Assembly (NCBI RefSeq): GCF_034259105.1
Contig: NZ_CP139478.1
Span: 1,174,501-1,238,500, forward strand
DNA length: 64,000 bases
DNA from: Limosilactobacillus reuteri
Lineage (GTDB): Bacteria > Bacillota > Bacilli > Lactobacillales > Lactobacillaceae
Reading direction: 5' to 3'
A program made the translations under genes and the position numbers. The notes under the pieces are model-generated. The model worked only from the letters and a program-made list of their open reading frames with translations, made no database searches and was not told the origin of the DNA. Positions within the stretch are counted from its first letter, which is position 1, and each line of letters opens with the position of its first letter. Below, piece after piece: positions 1-7,859 of this stretch.

Positions 1-21
1 ATTGATGAGGAGATTTATATT

Positions 22-501
22 ATGAATAAAGTTTCTAAGGGCCTTGTACTCGCTCTTGCTGGTATCACTGTTGGAACTAGTACTGGACTTAGCACTACCT
101 TTTTCCAATCAACCAGTGTTGCCTATGCTGCTGAGATGACAAAGGAAAAGAATGATTTAGCTAATCGTTATATCGCTGATTATTTAGGAAATTGTCAACA
201 ATATGAACAGAATGACAAAACATTCAAAGGCTTTTCTTCAATCAAGGATATTACCTATTCGCGGGACAATAAGATTAAAATTAACGTTAATGATGACATT
301 TATCAATTGCCTAAAGCCCGTCGTTCACTTTTGATTCAAGATTTGCAAAATGGTGTGTATGGCACATTAGCAGACAACGACCTTAAGAAGTTATCTGAAA
401 AAGACATTCAAAAGGGTTGTCCAACTACTGTTTACTTGAATGGAAAAGTAATTGGCCACACTGCCAAGAATGTTAACCACCACATTATTTGGGATAAATA
501 A
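22..501 (+). CDS. Small secreted protein of unknown function
   Basis: A 159-residue protein with a classic Sec signal peptide: a short basic start (MNKVSKG), a hydrophobic stretch to about residue 30 and a likely signal peptidase I site after AYA at residue 36. The mature part of about 123 residues has no membrane segment, LPXTG motif or recognised enzyme motif. It carries only two cysteines (about residues 58 and 133), which could form a disulfide outside the cell. A GAGGAG ribosome binding site lies just upstream, at the very start of the window. It stands alone, convergent with exoA and sharing a bidirectional terminator with it. I do not recognise the family; an extracellular role is inferred only from the signal peptide. 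Confidence 0.8.
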   Translation: MNKVSKGLVLALAGITVGTSTGLSTTFFQSTSVAYAAEMTKEKNDLANRYIADYLGNCQQYEQNDKTFKGFSSIKDITYSRDNKIKINVNDDIYQLPKARRSLLIQDLQNGVYGTLADNDLKKLSEKDIQKGCPTTVYLNGKVIGHTAKNVNHHIIWDK

Positions 502-502
502 C

Positions 503-549
503 AAAATAAGAGATTTGGGACAAAGTTGGTGTTCCAAATCTCTTATTTT
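503..549. terminator. Bidirectional intrinsic terminator
   Basis: A perfect 16-bp inverted repeat (503-518 with 534-549) whose arms begin with A-runs and end with T-runs, so it works in both directions. It lies between the convergent secreted-protein gene and exoA. Confidence 0.9.
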
Positions 550-552
550 CAT

Positions 553-1380
553 TTAAAGATCGATTTCTAGAATAATTGGCGTATGATCGCGACGTTCTCC
601 ACTATCGATCATCCCCGCTTCTATAATCTTATCAGCAAGACGATCACTGACTAACCAGTAATCAATTCTCCAGCCAGAGTTATTTTGTTTACTAGTAATT
701 ACTCGTTGTGCCCACCAGGAATAAACTCCCTTTTCGTCAGGGTGGAGGTGACGGAAACTATCAGTAAAGCCAGCAGCTAATAGTTTTGAGAAATGTGTAC
801 GTTCTTCATCAGTAAAGCCAGCTGAATGATGGTTGGTTGCTGGATGAGCCAAATCAATCTCCTCATGAGCAACATTAAAATCACCACTAGCAATCACCGG
901 TTTTTGCTGGTCAAGTTCATGCAAGTAGTCCCGGTAACAATCATCCCATGTTTGCCGCTCATCTAAGCGTTTAAGCCCGTTGCCAGAATTTGGCGTATAT
1001 ACTTCCGTAACATAGAAGTCTGGAAATTCAAGGGTAATGATTCTTCCTTCATCATCCATTGGTTCTGGCGCATTAATTTTAGGATAAGTTACTTTCGGCT
1101 TATATTGGGCTAAATAAAGATACATGGTCCCAGCATACCCTTTCCGTGCTGGCTCAACGGAACTTCGCCATGCCACTTCATAATTGGGGAATAATTCTTG
1201 TAAAACCGTCAAATGCTTTTTAGTTGGCCCATTCTTTGACAGCTTGGTCTCTTGAATGGCGATGACATCTGGCTTCATCGCTGCAATCTTTTTCAATACT
1301 TCCCGCGTTTCCCCTGCCCGTACGGAAGTTCCAGTTAGTGCTGCATTAATTGAGTCAATGTTCCACGAAATAAATTTCAC
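553..1380 (-). CDS. exoA: Exodeoxyribonuclease III (AP endonuclease, ExoA type)
   Basis: A 275-residue member of the exonuclease-endonuclease-phosphatase family that cuts DNA 5' of abasic sites and trims 3' ends during base excision repair. Visible family motifs in order: SWNID near the N-terminus, the metal-binding QETKLS, SGDFNVAHEEIDL, RIDYWLVSD and the C-terminal RRDHTPI with the catalytic histidine. Full length for the family. The start is GTG at 1380, preceded by GAGGAG. It appears to be a single-gene unit; an IS110 element now sits close upstream. Confidence 0.95.
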   Translation of the reverse strand: MKFISWNIDSINAALTGTSVRAGETREVLKKIAAMKPDVIAIQETKLSKNGPTKKHLTVLQELFPNYEVAWRSSVEPARKGYAGTMYLYLAQYKPKVTYPKINAPEPMDDEGRIITLEFPDFYVTEVYTPNSGNGLKRLDERQTWDDCYRDYLHELDQQKPVIASGDFNVAHEEIDLAHPATNHHSAGFTDEERTHFSKLLAAGFTDSFRHLHPDEKGVYSWWAQRVITSKQNNSGWRIDYWLVSDRLADKIIEAGMIDSGERRDHTPIILEIDL

Positions 1381-1491
1381 AGCTATTTCTCCTCGTATTC
1401 TATAAATATATCCTTACGGATTTTGTTACATTACAACTTGTTTTCTGGTCACCGCATGATAACCTCTAATTATCATTGGCTTTGGTCAGCT
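1381..1491. other. Upstream region of exoA, no gene
   Basis: About 110 bp between the exoA start and the inferred left edge of the IS110 element. It should hold the exoA promoter, but no convincing -35/-10 pair was found and no ORF is present. Confidence 0.5.
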
Positions 1492-1499
1492 GGTATAGG

Positions 1500-1742
1500 T
1501 TATTTTCTCCTGTAGTTTTAACTACTTAAAAAGTCTGCCGCCCAGACAATCAACTGATTTTCGAACTCACATGCTGTATCGATTAGAAAGTTTGCTAATT
1601 CAGAGTAGGATTAGGTGCAGCTTTGACTCTCTAACCAATGAATACTGATACTTGCGAGGATGTTTTTAGTGATTGTAATTAGGGGCTATCATGCAGTGAT
1701 CAGATTAAGACCAGTAAATTTTAATGAAAGGAGGCCATTCCA
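1500..1742 (+). ncRNA. Candidate bridge (seek) RNA region of the IS110 left end
   Basis: This 243-bp stretch upstream of the transposase has no ORF but several short inverted repeats: GTAGTT/AACTAC near 1512, GTCTG/CAGAC with a CCGCC loop near 1531, and ATCA/TGAT near 1700. Members of the IS110 family are known to encode, in this non-coding end, a structured RNA that guides recombination to target and donor sequences. Position, length and hairpins fit. That an RNA is made here, and which loops pair with target and donor, is inference. Confidence 0.4.
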
Positions 1743-2975
1743 ATGAAACTTTTTGTCGGTATTGACGTTAGCTCAAAAGATTTAGTCACTTCAATGATTT
1801 CTGAAGAAACATGTGATGTTGTTTTTCAAGGTAACTTTGTTAATGATTTGAAAGGCGCAACCGAATTAAAAACCATTATTATTAACACGGCGAATTCAAA
1901 TCATCTCGACCAAGTTGTGATTGGCATGGAAGCTACTTCCATTTACAGTTTTCACCCCGCAATGTTTTTTCAAGAAGACGCTGACCTCAAAAAACTTAAT
2001 ACGCAATCAGTAGTCATCGATCCCAAGAAAACTAAGCGGTATCATGATGTCTTCGCTGAAGATAAAAATGACCAAATTGATGCTTTTTATATTGCGGACT
2101 TCTTACGTGTTGGACGTTATTCAACAGGGATTGTTCGCCAAGAAAACTATATTGCCCTGCAACGATTAACGCGTTCCCGGTATGAGCTTGTTCAAAGCTT
2201 AGTTCGCGCCAAGCAACACTTTATTGAGAATTTATATTATAAGCTCAATAAACTAGTGATTTCTGATGAACTTAATACCTCCGTCTTTGGTTCGACGATG
2301 ATGAGTCTGTTAACCGAAGATATGACCACTGATGACTTACTTAACATTTCAATTAATGATTTAGCTGATTACCTGAATGAACACGGTCGGGGTCGCTTCG
2401 CGAACCCTGAAGCCTTGGCAAAAACGATTCAAAAAGCAGTTCGCGCTTCTTATCGTTTAGACAAGGTAATTGCTAATTCGGTTGATACTGTTCTCTCAGT
2501 TTATGCCGAGGAAATTAAAGCTTTTCAGAAAATGATTAAAGACCTCGACAAGGCAATTGAAGAAGTAACGAAAGTCATCGGTAAGGAGGAAGAAGTTCTG
2601 CGTTCAATTCCCGGAATTGGACCAGTATACGCTGCTGGTATCTTAGCCGAAATTGGTCAAATTAACCGATTTGATAATGAAGCTAAGCTAGCTAAGTACG
2701 CTGGGCTTTCCTGGCGAGAAAAGCAGTCCGGAGGTTACGCTAGTGACAACACTCCACTCAAAAGAACTGGCAATGCTTATCTTAGATACTATCTGGTTGA
2801 AGCTGCCAACCGCGTTAGAATTCAGGATCCAGTTTTTGGCGAGTATTATCAGCGTAAATATAAAGAAGTGAAGCATACACCATCAAAACGCGCCCTCGTT
2901 CTTACCGCACGTAAACTTATCAGGGTGATTTTCTTCCTACTCAAAAATCATCAAATCTATCAGGAGAAGAGGTAA
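1743..2975 (+). CDS. IS110-family transposase/recombinase
   Basis: 410 residues with the two-domain IS110 layout. The N-terminal RuvC-like DEDD domain opens with the FVGIDVSSKD motif (first Asp near residue 8) and continues through GMEATS and AEDKNDQIDAF. After a helical linker comes a C-terminal Transposase_20 domain with IPGIGPVYAAGILAEIG and WREKQSGG, where the conserved serine is thought to be the nucleophile. Translation starts at an ATG behind AAAGGAGG. The reading frame is intact and full length, so the element may still move. Confidence 0.95.
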   Translation: MKLFVGIDVSSKDLVTSMISEETCDVVFQGNFVNDLKGATELKTIIINTANSNHLDQVVIGMEATSIYSFHPAMFFQEDADLKKLNTQSVVIDPKKTKRYHDVFAEDKNDQIDAFYIADFLRVGRYSTGIVRQENYIALQRLTRSRYELVQSLVRAKQHFIENLYYKLNKLVISDELNTSVFGSTMMSLLTEDMTTDDLLNISINDLADYLNEHGRGRFANPEALAKTIQKAVRASYRLDKVIANSVDTVLSVYAEEIKAFQKMIKDLDKAIEEVTKVIGKEEEVLRSIPGIGPVYAAGILAEIGQINRFDNEAKLAKYAGLSWREKQSGGYASDNTPLKRTGNAYLRYYLVEAANRVRIQDPVFGEYYQRKYKEVKHTPSKRALVLTARKLIRVIFFLLKNHQIYQEKR

Positions 2976-3088
2976 TTGGTATAGGAAGATAACTTGATTC
3001 TCGACGCTTAATTTTTAAAACACCTTGGTATCAAGGCTTATTTAAGTGCGTCAAAAATCTGGTCAAAACAAGTTCGTCAGTGATAATT

Positions 3089-3436
3089 TCATCTTGACTT
3101 ATTACCACATGACTTTTTATTTCTTGATCTAAGGTCGCTTTCTTTGATGAATACCCCATCGGCAGTTGTCTTACCCGTTCGCTTTGCAATTTCTTGATAA
3201 GCAGCAGTAAGCGCTTGTTGATGGTCAACGCCCACTAATTTACAAAAGATTAGCAGTGCAATCTGTAAGTCACCGATGCTGTCGATAAGCTTAGTCTGAT
3301 TTTCCTTATTATACGCACTCGAAAGTTCGCCAAGCTCTTCTGCCATCTTCATAAATTCGACACGTGGATCCGCGTGGTCAATCCCGCGTTCATGCGCCCA
3401 CTTATCAATTTTTTGAAATAGCTCCTCGTAATTCAT
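3089..3436 (-). CDS. MazG-like nucleotide pyrophosphohydrolase
   Basis: About 115 residues of the all-alpha NTP-PPase superfamily, which hydrolyses nucleoside triphosphates (often non-canonical ones) to monophosphates. The metal-binding pattern is present: EELGE in the first half and DSIGD about 20 residues later. ATG at 3436 is preferred because GAGGTG lies six bases upstream; a GTG at 3445 is possible. After the conserved TADGVF segment the protein runs on into a basic tail of about 17 residues that I do not recognise as family-conserved; since the gene ends about 100 bp from the IS110 element the tail may not be original. A house-cleaning role is likely; the substrate is unknown. Confidence 0.8.
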   Translation of the reverse strand: MNYEELFQKIDKWAHERGIDHADPRVEFMKMAEELGELSSAYNKENQTKLIDSIGDLQIALLIFCKLVGVDHQQALTAAYQEIAKRTGKTTADGVFIKESDLRSRNKKSCGNKSR

Positions 3437-3584
3437 CACAGTCACCTCATCAAGTGATAATTCTAGTCTTAACTATATGATAAAAAAACTAGCTACGCAA
3501 TAAGAAAATTTCACGCAAGCCTTCTTAACAGTATTTATCAATTACCGCTGTTATAATTATTGCTAAGGGAAGGAAGTGAAACAA

Positions 3585-3809
3585 ATGGACTTAACCAAGT
3601 ATCGAATCGACCCTGCTAAGTTTGCTTTAGCTTGTGTGCAAAGTTCACCTGATCTTACCACTGAAGATAAATTAAGGGTTTACAAGGAAGCATACGAAGA
3701 AGCGCTTACTTTCTATCACCAAATTCAAACAGCCGTTATTAATAAAGGTCGTTCAAAAGAAGATCGCAGCCTTAAAGAAATGGTAGACTTTTTCGATTTA
3801 AAGAACTAA
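3585..3809 (+). CDS. Conserved-looking small hypothetical protein
   Basis: 74 residues, no signal peptide and no membrane segment, mostly predicted helical and mixed in charge (DLTTEDKLRVYKEAYEEAL). ATG at 3585 is chosen over an upstream GTG at 3576 because AAGGGAAGGA sits about 10 bases before it. A terminator follows about 80 bp downstream, supporting a real single-gene transcript. Function not recognised; length and composition suit a small cytosolic helper protein, but this is not more than a guess. Confidence 0.65.
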   Translation: MDLTKYRIDPAKFALACVQSSPDLTTEDKLRVYKEAYEEALTFYHQIQTAVINKGRSKEDRSLKEMVDFFDLKN

Positions 3810-3891
3810 ATCAATCACCGAACTCACTACCTATCAAAATCTCCCCTCCCAATTGATGAAAAATGTTTTTTTAAATTAATTTACTTTGACT

Positions 3892-3925
3892 ACTCACTGC
3901 AATCATGATTGTGGTGAGTTTTTTA
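3892..3925 (+). terminator. Intrinsic terminator of the 74-aa gene
   Basis: ACTCAC pairs with GTGAGT around an inner CAATCA/TGATTG stem, followed on the plus strand by six T residues. Confidence 0.85.
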
Positions 3926-3929
3926 ATTT

Positions 3930-3964
3930 AAAACAAAAAAGAACCCTTGATACACAAGGGTTCT
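3930..3964 (-). terminator. Intrinsic terminator of rplS
   Basis: GAACCCTTG and CAAGGGTTC form a 9-bp stem with a 5-nt loop; the minus-strand transcript continues into a U-rich run. It lies just after the rplS stop codon. Confidence 0.9.
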
Positions 3965-3970
3965 GCACTA

Positions 3971-4330
3971 CTAGTTGTCGCGACGACGTTCAGCGATACG
4001 AGTAGCCTTACCAGTACGTTCACGTAAGTAGTAAAGCTTAGCACGACGTACACGACCGTAACGAAGAACATCAATCTTGTCAACACGTGGTGAGTGAACT
4101 GGGAAAGTACGTTCAACACCTACACCGTTACTGATCTTACGTACAGTGTAAGTAGCACTGATACCAGCACCGTGGCGCTTGATAACAACACCTTCGAACA
4201 TTTGGATACGTTCACGTGAACCTTCAACGATCCGAGCGTGAACACGAACAGTATCACCGGCACGGAATTCTGGAATATCATCCCGTAATTGACTAGCAGT
4301 AATCTTTTCGATTAACTTATTTTGACGCAT
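3971..4330 (-). CDS. rplS: 50S ribosomal protein L19
   Basis: 119 residues; recognised by [16 protein letters not shown] at the start, then [25 protein letters not shown] and the basic end [11 protein letters not shown]19 sits at the 30S-50S interface. A longer reading from 4357 is open, but ATG at 4330 has a good AAGGAAAG site and matches the normal L19 start. In many Firmicutes rplS follows trmD directly; here an amino acid permease lies between, and rplS has its own promoter and leader. Confidence 0.97.
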   Translation of the reverse strand: MRQNKLIEKITASQLRDDIPEFRAGDTVRVHARIVEGSRERIQMFEGVVIKRHGAGISATYTVRKISNGVGVERTFPVHSPRVDKIDVLRYGRVRRAKLYYLRERTGKATRIAERRRDN

Positions 4331-4415
4331 AATATATTTCTTTCCTTTCGCCGACATTCATGTCCTGTATGACGGGCAGCGGAATACCGTTATTCACAGC
4401 TAAACAGCCAATAAC
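4331..4415 (-). promoter_or_regulatory. Probable ribosomal protein L19 leader
   Basis: The roughly 85-nt 5' UTR of rplS contains short complementary segments (GAATA near 4397 against TATTC near 4386, and GACAT against ATGTC near 4360) just ahead of the ribosome binding site. Low-GC Gram-positive bacteria have a known L19 leader family that is thought to let L19 repress its own mRNA. Assignment is from position and partial motif resemblance, not from a covariance model. Confidence 0.5.
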
Positions 4416-4416
4416 T

Positions 4417-4445
4417 ACTATACATTGTTTTCGACTGTCTTTCAA
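4417..4445 (-). promoter_or_regulatory. Promoter of rplS
   Basis: On the minus strand TTGAAA (-35) and TATAGT (-10) are separated by 17 bp, located 8 bp after the end of the permease gene. This allows rplS to be transcribed independently of the upstream operon. Confidence 0.7.
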
Positions 4446-4452
4446 GGGTAAA

Positions 4453-5883
4453 TTAGTGGGTTTCTTTATTAATGATTGAATGACGAATCCCATAGATAAA
4501 GTAAATTAACAAACCAATCACAAACCAACCAACCATTAAAATTTTCGCATCAGTATTTAGGCCCCAGAAGATCACAGCTGAAAAGATCGCCGAAATCGCT
4601 GGAAGTACTGGATATAACGGCATCTTAAACTGAGCTTCGGGTAAATCTACCCCTTCCCGCGGACGCAAGGCATAGATTCCCAGAGAAACAAAGATAAATG
4701 CGACCAGGGTTCCCGCAGAAACAAGGGTTGCCAAGAACGTAAATGGGAAAACAGAACCCAAGATCATAGCCAAGAAAGTAATCATCCATAATGCATGATT
4801 AGGGACGTGTTTATCATCGATTTGTCCGAGTGATTTTGGTAATAACCCATCCCGTCCAAAAGCATAGATTAGTCGAGAGGAAGCTAAGAGAATTGCGATT
4901 AATGCCGAGAAAATACCAACAATCGCAACAACAGAAAGCAAGTTCGCCGTAATATAGTGTCCAGACTGCCTTAAAGCCCAGGCTGCTGGTTCCGCATTAT
5001 TTGCATAACGGCTATATTTAAACATCCCCACTAATACGAGCGAAACTGCAATAAAGAAGCCTGTTCCTAGTAAGAGTGTCCCGATCAATCCTCGTGGCAT
5101 TGTCTTTTCCGGGTTAATCGTTTCAGCTGTATTAGCCGCAATCGCATCAAAGCCGACATAGGCAATAAAGATTTGCGCAGTCCCAGCTAATATCCCCTGC
5201 CAGCCTCCAAAAGTGGTACCTGGTTGATGAGCGGGGAGAAATGGGACATAGTTTTGGGGATGAATTGCAGTTGCGCCCACAACGATAAACATTAAAATAA
5301 CCAATAACTTTACACTAACAATAATATTTTCAATCCGGCTAACCTGATGGACACCGCGGGAAATTAAGATTCCAACGATTAGAATTGCAAAGGCGGCCAG
5401 AATATCAATATAAGACCCTGTATGTGGATCAAAGCCACCAGTTAAAGCATGGGGCAAATTAATCCCAAAGCTGCCGAGAAAGCCTTGCATATAAGCTGAC
5501 CACCCAGACGCAACAAAGGCGACTGAAATAAAATACTCAGCTAAAAGGGCCCAGCCAGCAATCCAGCCAAAGAATTCACCAAACAAAACATTGATCCAGG
5601 AAAAAGCAGAACCAGCAAAAGGCAGTACCGAAGACGTTTCCGCATAAGCTAATGCCGATAATCCTGCACCAATTGCGGCTACAATGAAGGCCAATGGAAC
5701 TGCAGGACCGGTATGCTCAGCGGCAACAATCCCTGGCAAAGTAAATATAGCCGTGCCCACTACCATCCCAGTTCCTAGTCCAATTAAGTCTCTTGTTCGT
5801 AAACTAGGAGTTAATTGCGCATCCTTTTCTTCATAAACGCGCGGATTTTGCTTAAGAAATAATCGTTTAATTAATTTTTTCAT
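4453..5883 (-). CDS. APC-family amino acid permease
   Basis: 476 residues with about 12 hydrophobic segments and the typical start of cationic/branched amino acid permeases: TRDLIGLGTGMVVGTAIF in helix 1 and LPFAGSAFSW in helix 3, with FIAYVGFDAIAANTAE in helix 6. It imports an amino acid by proton symport or exchanges one; the substrate cannot be read from the sequence, but the B. subtilis YfnA-like subgroup is the closest type I recognise. The start is 10 bp after the trmD stop, so it is probably co-transcribed with rpsP-khpA-rimM-trmD. A transporter at this spot, between trmD and rplS, is unusual. Confidence 0.9.
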   Translation of the reverse strand: MKKLIKRLFLKQNPRVYEEKDAQLTPSLRTRDLIGLGTGMVVGTAIFTLPGIVAAEHTGPAVPLAFIVAAIGAGLSALAYAETSSVLPFAGSAFSWINVLFGEFFGWIAGWALLAEYFISVAFVASGWSAYMQGFLGSFGINLPHALTGGFDPHTGSYIDILAAFAILIVGILISRGVHQVSRIENIIVSVKLLVILMFIVVGATAIHPQNYVPFLPAHQPGTTFGGWQGILAGTAQIFIAYVGFDAIAANTAETINPEKTMPRGLIGTLLLGTGFFIAVSLVLVGMFKYSRYANNAEPAAWALRQSGHYITANLLSVVAIVGIFSALIAILLASSRLIYAFGRDGLLPKSLGQIDDKHVPNHALWMITFLAMILGSVFPFTFLATLVSAGTLVAFIFVSLGIYALRPREGVDLPEAQFKMPLYPVLPAISAIFSAVIFWGLNTDAKILMVGWFVIGLLIYFIYGIRHSIINKETH

Positions 5884-5893
5884 TCACGTCACC

Positions 5894-6652
5894 TTAGTCT
5901 GGAACAGTTGGATCTTCATCCAGCTTAATATCTTCTAACATTAGTTGTTGTTCCCGACTGAGCTTAGCGGTTTTTAAAAGGTCTGGTCGACGGTGAAGAG
6001 TCCGTCGTAGCGATTCACGCATCCGCCATTCTTTAATTTTTTGATGATTTCCACTCGTAAGAACTTCCGGTACCTTCATTCCCCGAAAATCTGCCGGACG
6101 TGTATATTGCGGATATTCTAGCAAACCGTTACTAAATGAATCTCCCATTGGTGAAGACATGTTGCCGAGGACACCAGGAACAAAGCGGACGGTCGCATCA
6201 ATCATCACCATCGCTGCTAATTCCCCGCCTGTTAACACATAGTCACCAAGAGATGCTTCATCGGTGACTAAATTACGGATTCGTTCATCATATCCTTCAT
6301 AATGACCACAAATAAATGTTAAGTGATCTTCTTGGGCTAACTCTTTGGCGTAGGTTTGATCAAACTTTCGACCAGCGGGATCCATTAAAATAACCCGTCC
6401 CTTTGAATACTGATCTTTCGTTTGTTCATGAATTGCATCCATTGCGTCAAAAATCGGTTGCGCTTGAAGAAGCATCCCCGCTCCGCCACCAAATGGAGTA
6501 TCGTCAACATGATTATGCTTATCGGTAGTATATTGACGAAAATCGGTCACATTAATGTCGATAAATCCATTATCTTGTGCCTTACCGATAATGGATTCCC
6601 CCATTGTTGCTTGAAACATATTGGGGAACAAGCTTAAAATATCAATCCTCAT
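5894..6652 (-). CDS. trmD: tRNA (guanine-37-N1)-methyltransferase
   Basis: 252 residues, SPOUT-class trefoil-knot methyltransferase that makes m1G37 in tRNAs with G36 and so prevents +1 frameshifting. Clear motifs: [13 protein letters not shown] at the start, [10 protein letters not shown], and the knot [11 protein letters not shown] that binds S-adenosylmethionine. The start codon overlaps the rimM stop codon region, showing translational coupling inside the rpsP operon. Confidence 0.98.
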   Translation of the reverse strand: MRIDILSLFPNMFQATMGESIIGKAQDNGFIDINVTDFRQYTTDKHNHVDDTPFGGGAGMLLQAQPIFDAMDAIHEQTKDQYSKGRVILMDPAGRKFDQTYAKELAQEDHLTFICGHYEGYDERIRNLVTDEASLGDYVLTGGELAAMVMIDATVRFVPGVLGNMSSPMGDSFSNGLLEYPQYTRPADFRGMKVPEVLTSGNHQKIKEWRMRESLRRTLHRRPDLLKTAKLSREQQLMLEDIKLDEDPTVPD

Positions 6653-7158
6653 TATTCAAGTCCTTCCATTAATTCGACTGTTACAAGATTCTTATCAAGA
6701 TCAACGTTTTTAACAACATCATCAATCACTGGTAATAACAAATCCCGTTTTTCTGGGCGTTCAACAACCCACACATCATTCGCACCAGGAGATAGAATTT
6801 CCTTAATTTTCCCCAGGTGACGGCCATCTGTTGTTTCAACGTCTAATCCAATAATCTGGTGATAATAATATTGACCATCGTCTAAGGGCTGTTGATCATC
6901 AGCACTGACCATTAATTCATGATCACGGAATTGTTCAACATCATTGATATTATCGTAGCCGACAAACTTAACAAGAACAAAGCCCTTGTGTTGCCGCGTA
7001 CTTTCAATTGTCAATGGTAAAGGCTCGCCTGATTGTTGTAAGTACAAGGTATTTCCTTTGGCAAATCGTTCATCAATAAAATCAGTAGTTGCTAATACGC
7101 GCACTTCTCCGCGAACACCATGAGTATTTACAATTTTACCAACATTATAATATTCCAT
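6652..7158 (-). CDS. rimM: 16S rRNA processing protein RimM
   Basis: 168 residues from the ATG at 7158, which has a perfect AGGAGGAATT site; the longer reading from 7179 lacks one. The N-terminal RimM barrel ([16 protein letters not shown]) and C-terminal PRC barrel ([18 protein letters not shown]) are both present. RimM binds S19 and helps mature the 30S head. It follows khpA after a terminator-like hairpin, so its level may be set separately from rpsP-khpA. Confidence 0.97.
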   Translation of the reverse strand: MEYYNVGKIVNTHGVRGEVRVLATTDFIDERFAKGNTLYLQQSGEPLPLTIESTRQHKGFVLVKFVGYDNINDVEQFRDHELMVSADDQQPLDDGQYYYHQIIGLDVETTDGRHLGKIKEILSPGANDVWVVERPEKRDLLLPVIDDVVKNVDLDKNLVTVELMEGLE

Positions 7159-7170
7159 AAATTCCTCCTG

Positions 7171-7206
7171 AAAAGACAAAAACTCCCACAGATTAGTGTG
7201 GGAGTT
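7171..7206 (-). terminator. Intercistronic terminator/attenuator between khpA and rimM
   Basis: A perfect 10-bp stem (7181-7190 with 7197-7206) with a 6-nt loop. On the minus strand it is followed by a T-rich run (TTTTTGTCTTTT). It begins 7 nt after the khpA stop codon and ends before the rimM ribosome binding site. Confidence 0.8.
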
Positions 7207-7212
7207 TTAAAT

Positions 7213-7473
7213 TTAGTGACGATGGTCATTAATTAATAACCGGACTCGCTTAGAGTTAGCCCATCGAGATTGAGTACCCTCGACTATTGTTCGCAATGCT
7301 GCGGCAACATGTCCCTGTCGACCAATTAGACGGCCAACATCATTGGGAGCAACATCAATTATATAACGATGGTAACGTCCATCATCTTTTTGGGTAATTG
7401 ACAATGCCTGTGGCTGCTTCAATAGCGGAATAACTAAACTACGAATTAATGACTCAATATCTGTCTCAGCCAT
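7213..7473 (-). CDS. khpA: KH-domain RNA-binding protein KhpA
   Basis: 86 residues with a single KH domain; the RNA-contacting loop is visible as GRLIGRQGHV. KhpA pairs with KhpB (Jag/EloR) and binds many transcripts, affecting cell elongation and division in related Firmicutes. Position between rpsP and rimM is the conserved one. The 12-bp gap to rpsP indicates co-transcription. Confidence 0.95.
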   Translation of the reverse strand: MAETDIESLIRSLVIPLLKQPQALSITQKDDGRYHRYIIDVAPNDVGRLIGRQGHVAAALRTIVEGTQSRWANSKRVRLLINDHRH

Positions 7474-7485
7474 GACTGATTATCA

Positions 7486-7761
7486 CTACTTCTTAGCGTA
7501 CTTTGCTTCGTGGTACTTCTTCATAACACCAGCTGCTTGAAGCATGTTACGAACAGTATCTGAAGGTTGAGCACCCTTTTGTAACCATTCCATAACAGCG
7601 TCTTCATCAAACTTGACTTCCTTAGGAGTAGTCAATGGGTTGTAAGTACCTACTGAAGTAATAAAACGACCATCACGTGGGGCACGTGAGTCAGCTACAA
7701 CGATCCGGTAGAATGGACGCTTCTTTGAACCCATGCGCTTTAAACGAATTTTAACAGACAT
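7486..7761 (-). CDS. rpsP: 30S ribosomal protein S16
   Basis: 91 residues beginning [28 protein letters not shown], here cited only as the S16 hallmark [15 protein letters not shown] at 7761 has AGGGAGGTG seven bases upstream; the GTG at 7770 overlaps that site and is rejected. First gene of the rpsP-khpA-rimM-trmD-permease operon with its own promoter. Confidence 0.97.
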   Translation of the reverse strand: MSVKIRLKRMGSKKRPFYRIVVADSRAPRDGRFITSVGTYNPLTTPKEVKFDEDAVMEWLQKGAQPSDTVRNMLQAAGVMKKYHEAKYAKK

Positions 7762-7796
7762 TCTTTGCACCTCCCTGATTTCTTTTAACAGATAAT

Positions 7797-7825
7797 AATA
7801 TACCAGTGTTCAAATAGAATGTAAA
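7797..7825 (-). promoter_or_regulatory. Promoter of the rpsP operon
   Basis: Minus strand TTTACA and TATATT separated by 17 bp, about 36 bp upstream of the rpsP start. It lies in the only sizeable gap between ffh and rpsP. Confidence 0.7.
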
Positions 7826-7859
7826 GTATTTTTTCTTGACAGGCTTAAATTTTTTAAAA

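Larger units (their letters stand above)
1492..2985 (+). mobile_element. IS110-family insertion sequence, complete
   Basis: One transposase gene with a long non-coding left side (about 250 bp) and a very short right side (about 10 bp). An 8-bp direct repeat, GGTATAGG, occurs at 1492-1499 and 2978-2985, about 1.49 kb apart, and is the best candidate for the cores at the element ends. IS110 elements have no long terminal inverted repeats and make no normal target duplication, so the exact ends are an inference from this repeat and from the ORF position. It lies between exoA and the mazG-like gene. Confidence 0.65.

Noticed and set aside
3031-3228. 65-aa minus-strand reading frame overlapping the mazG end
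   Set aside because: It overlaps the clear MazG-like frame, has no ribosome site and no recognisable motif.
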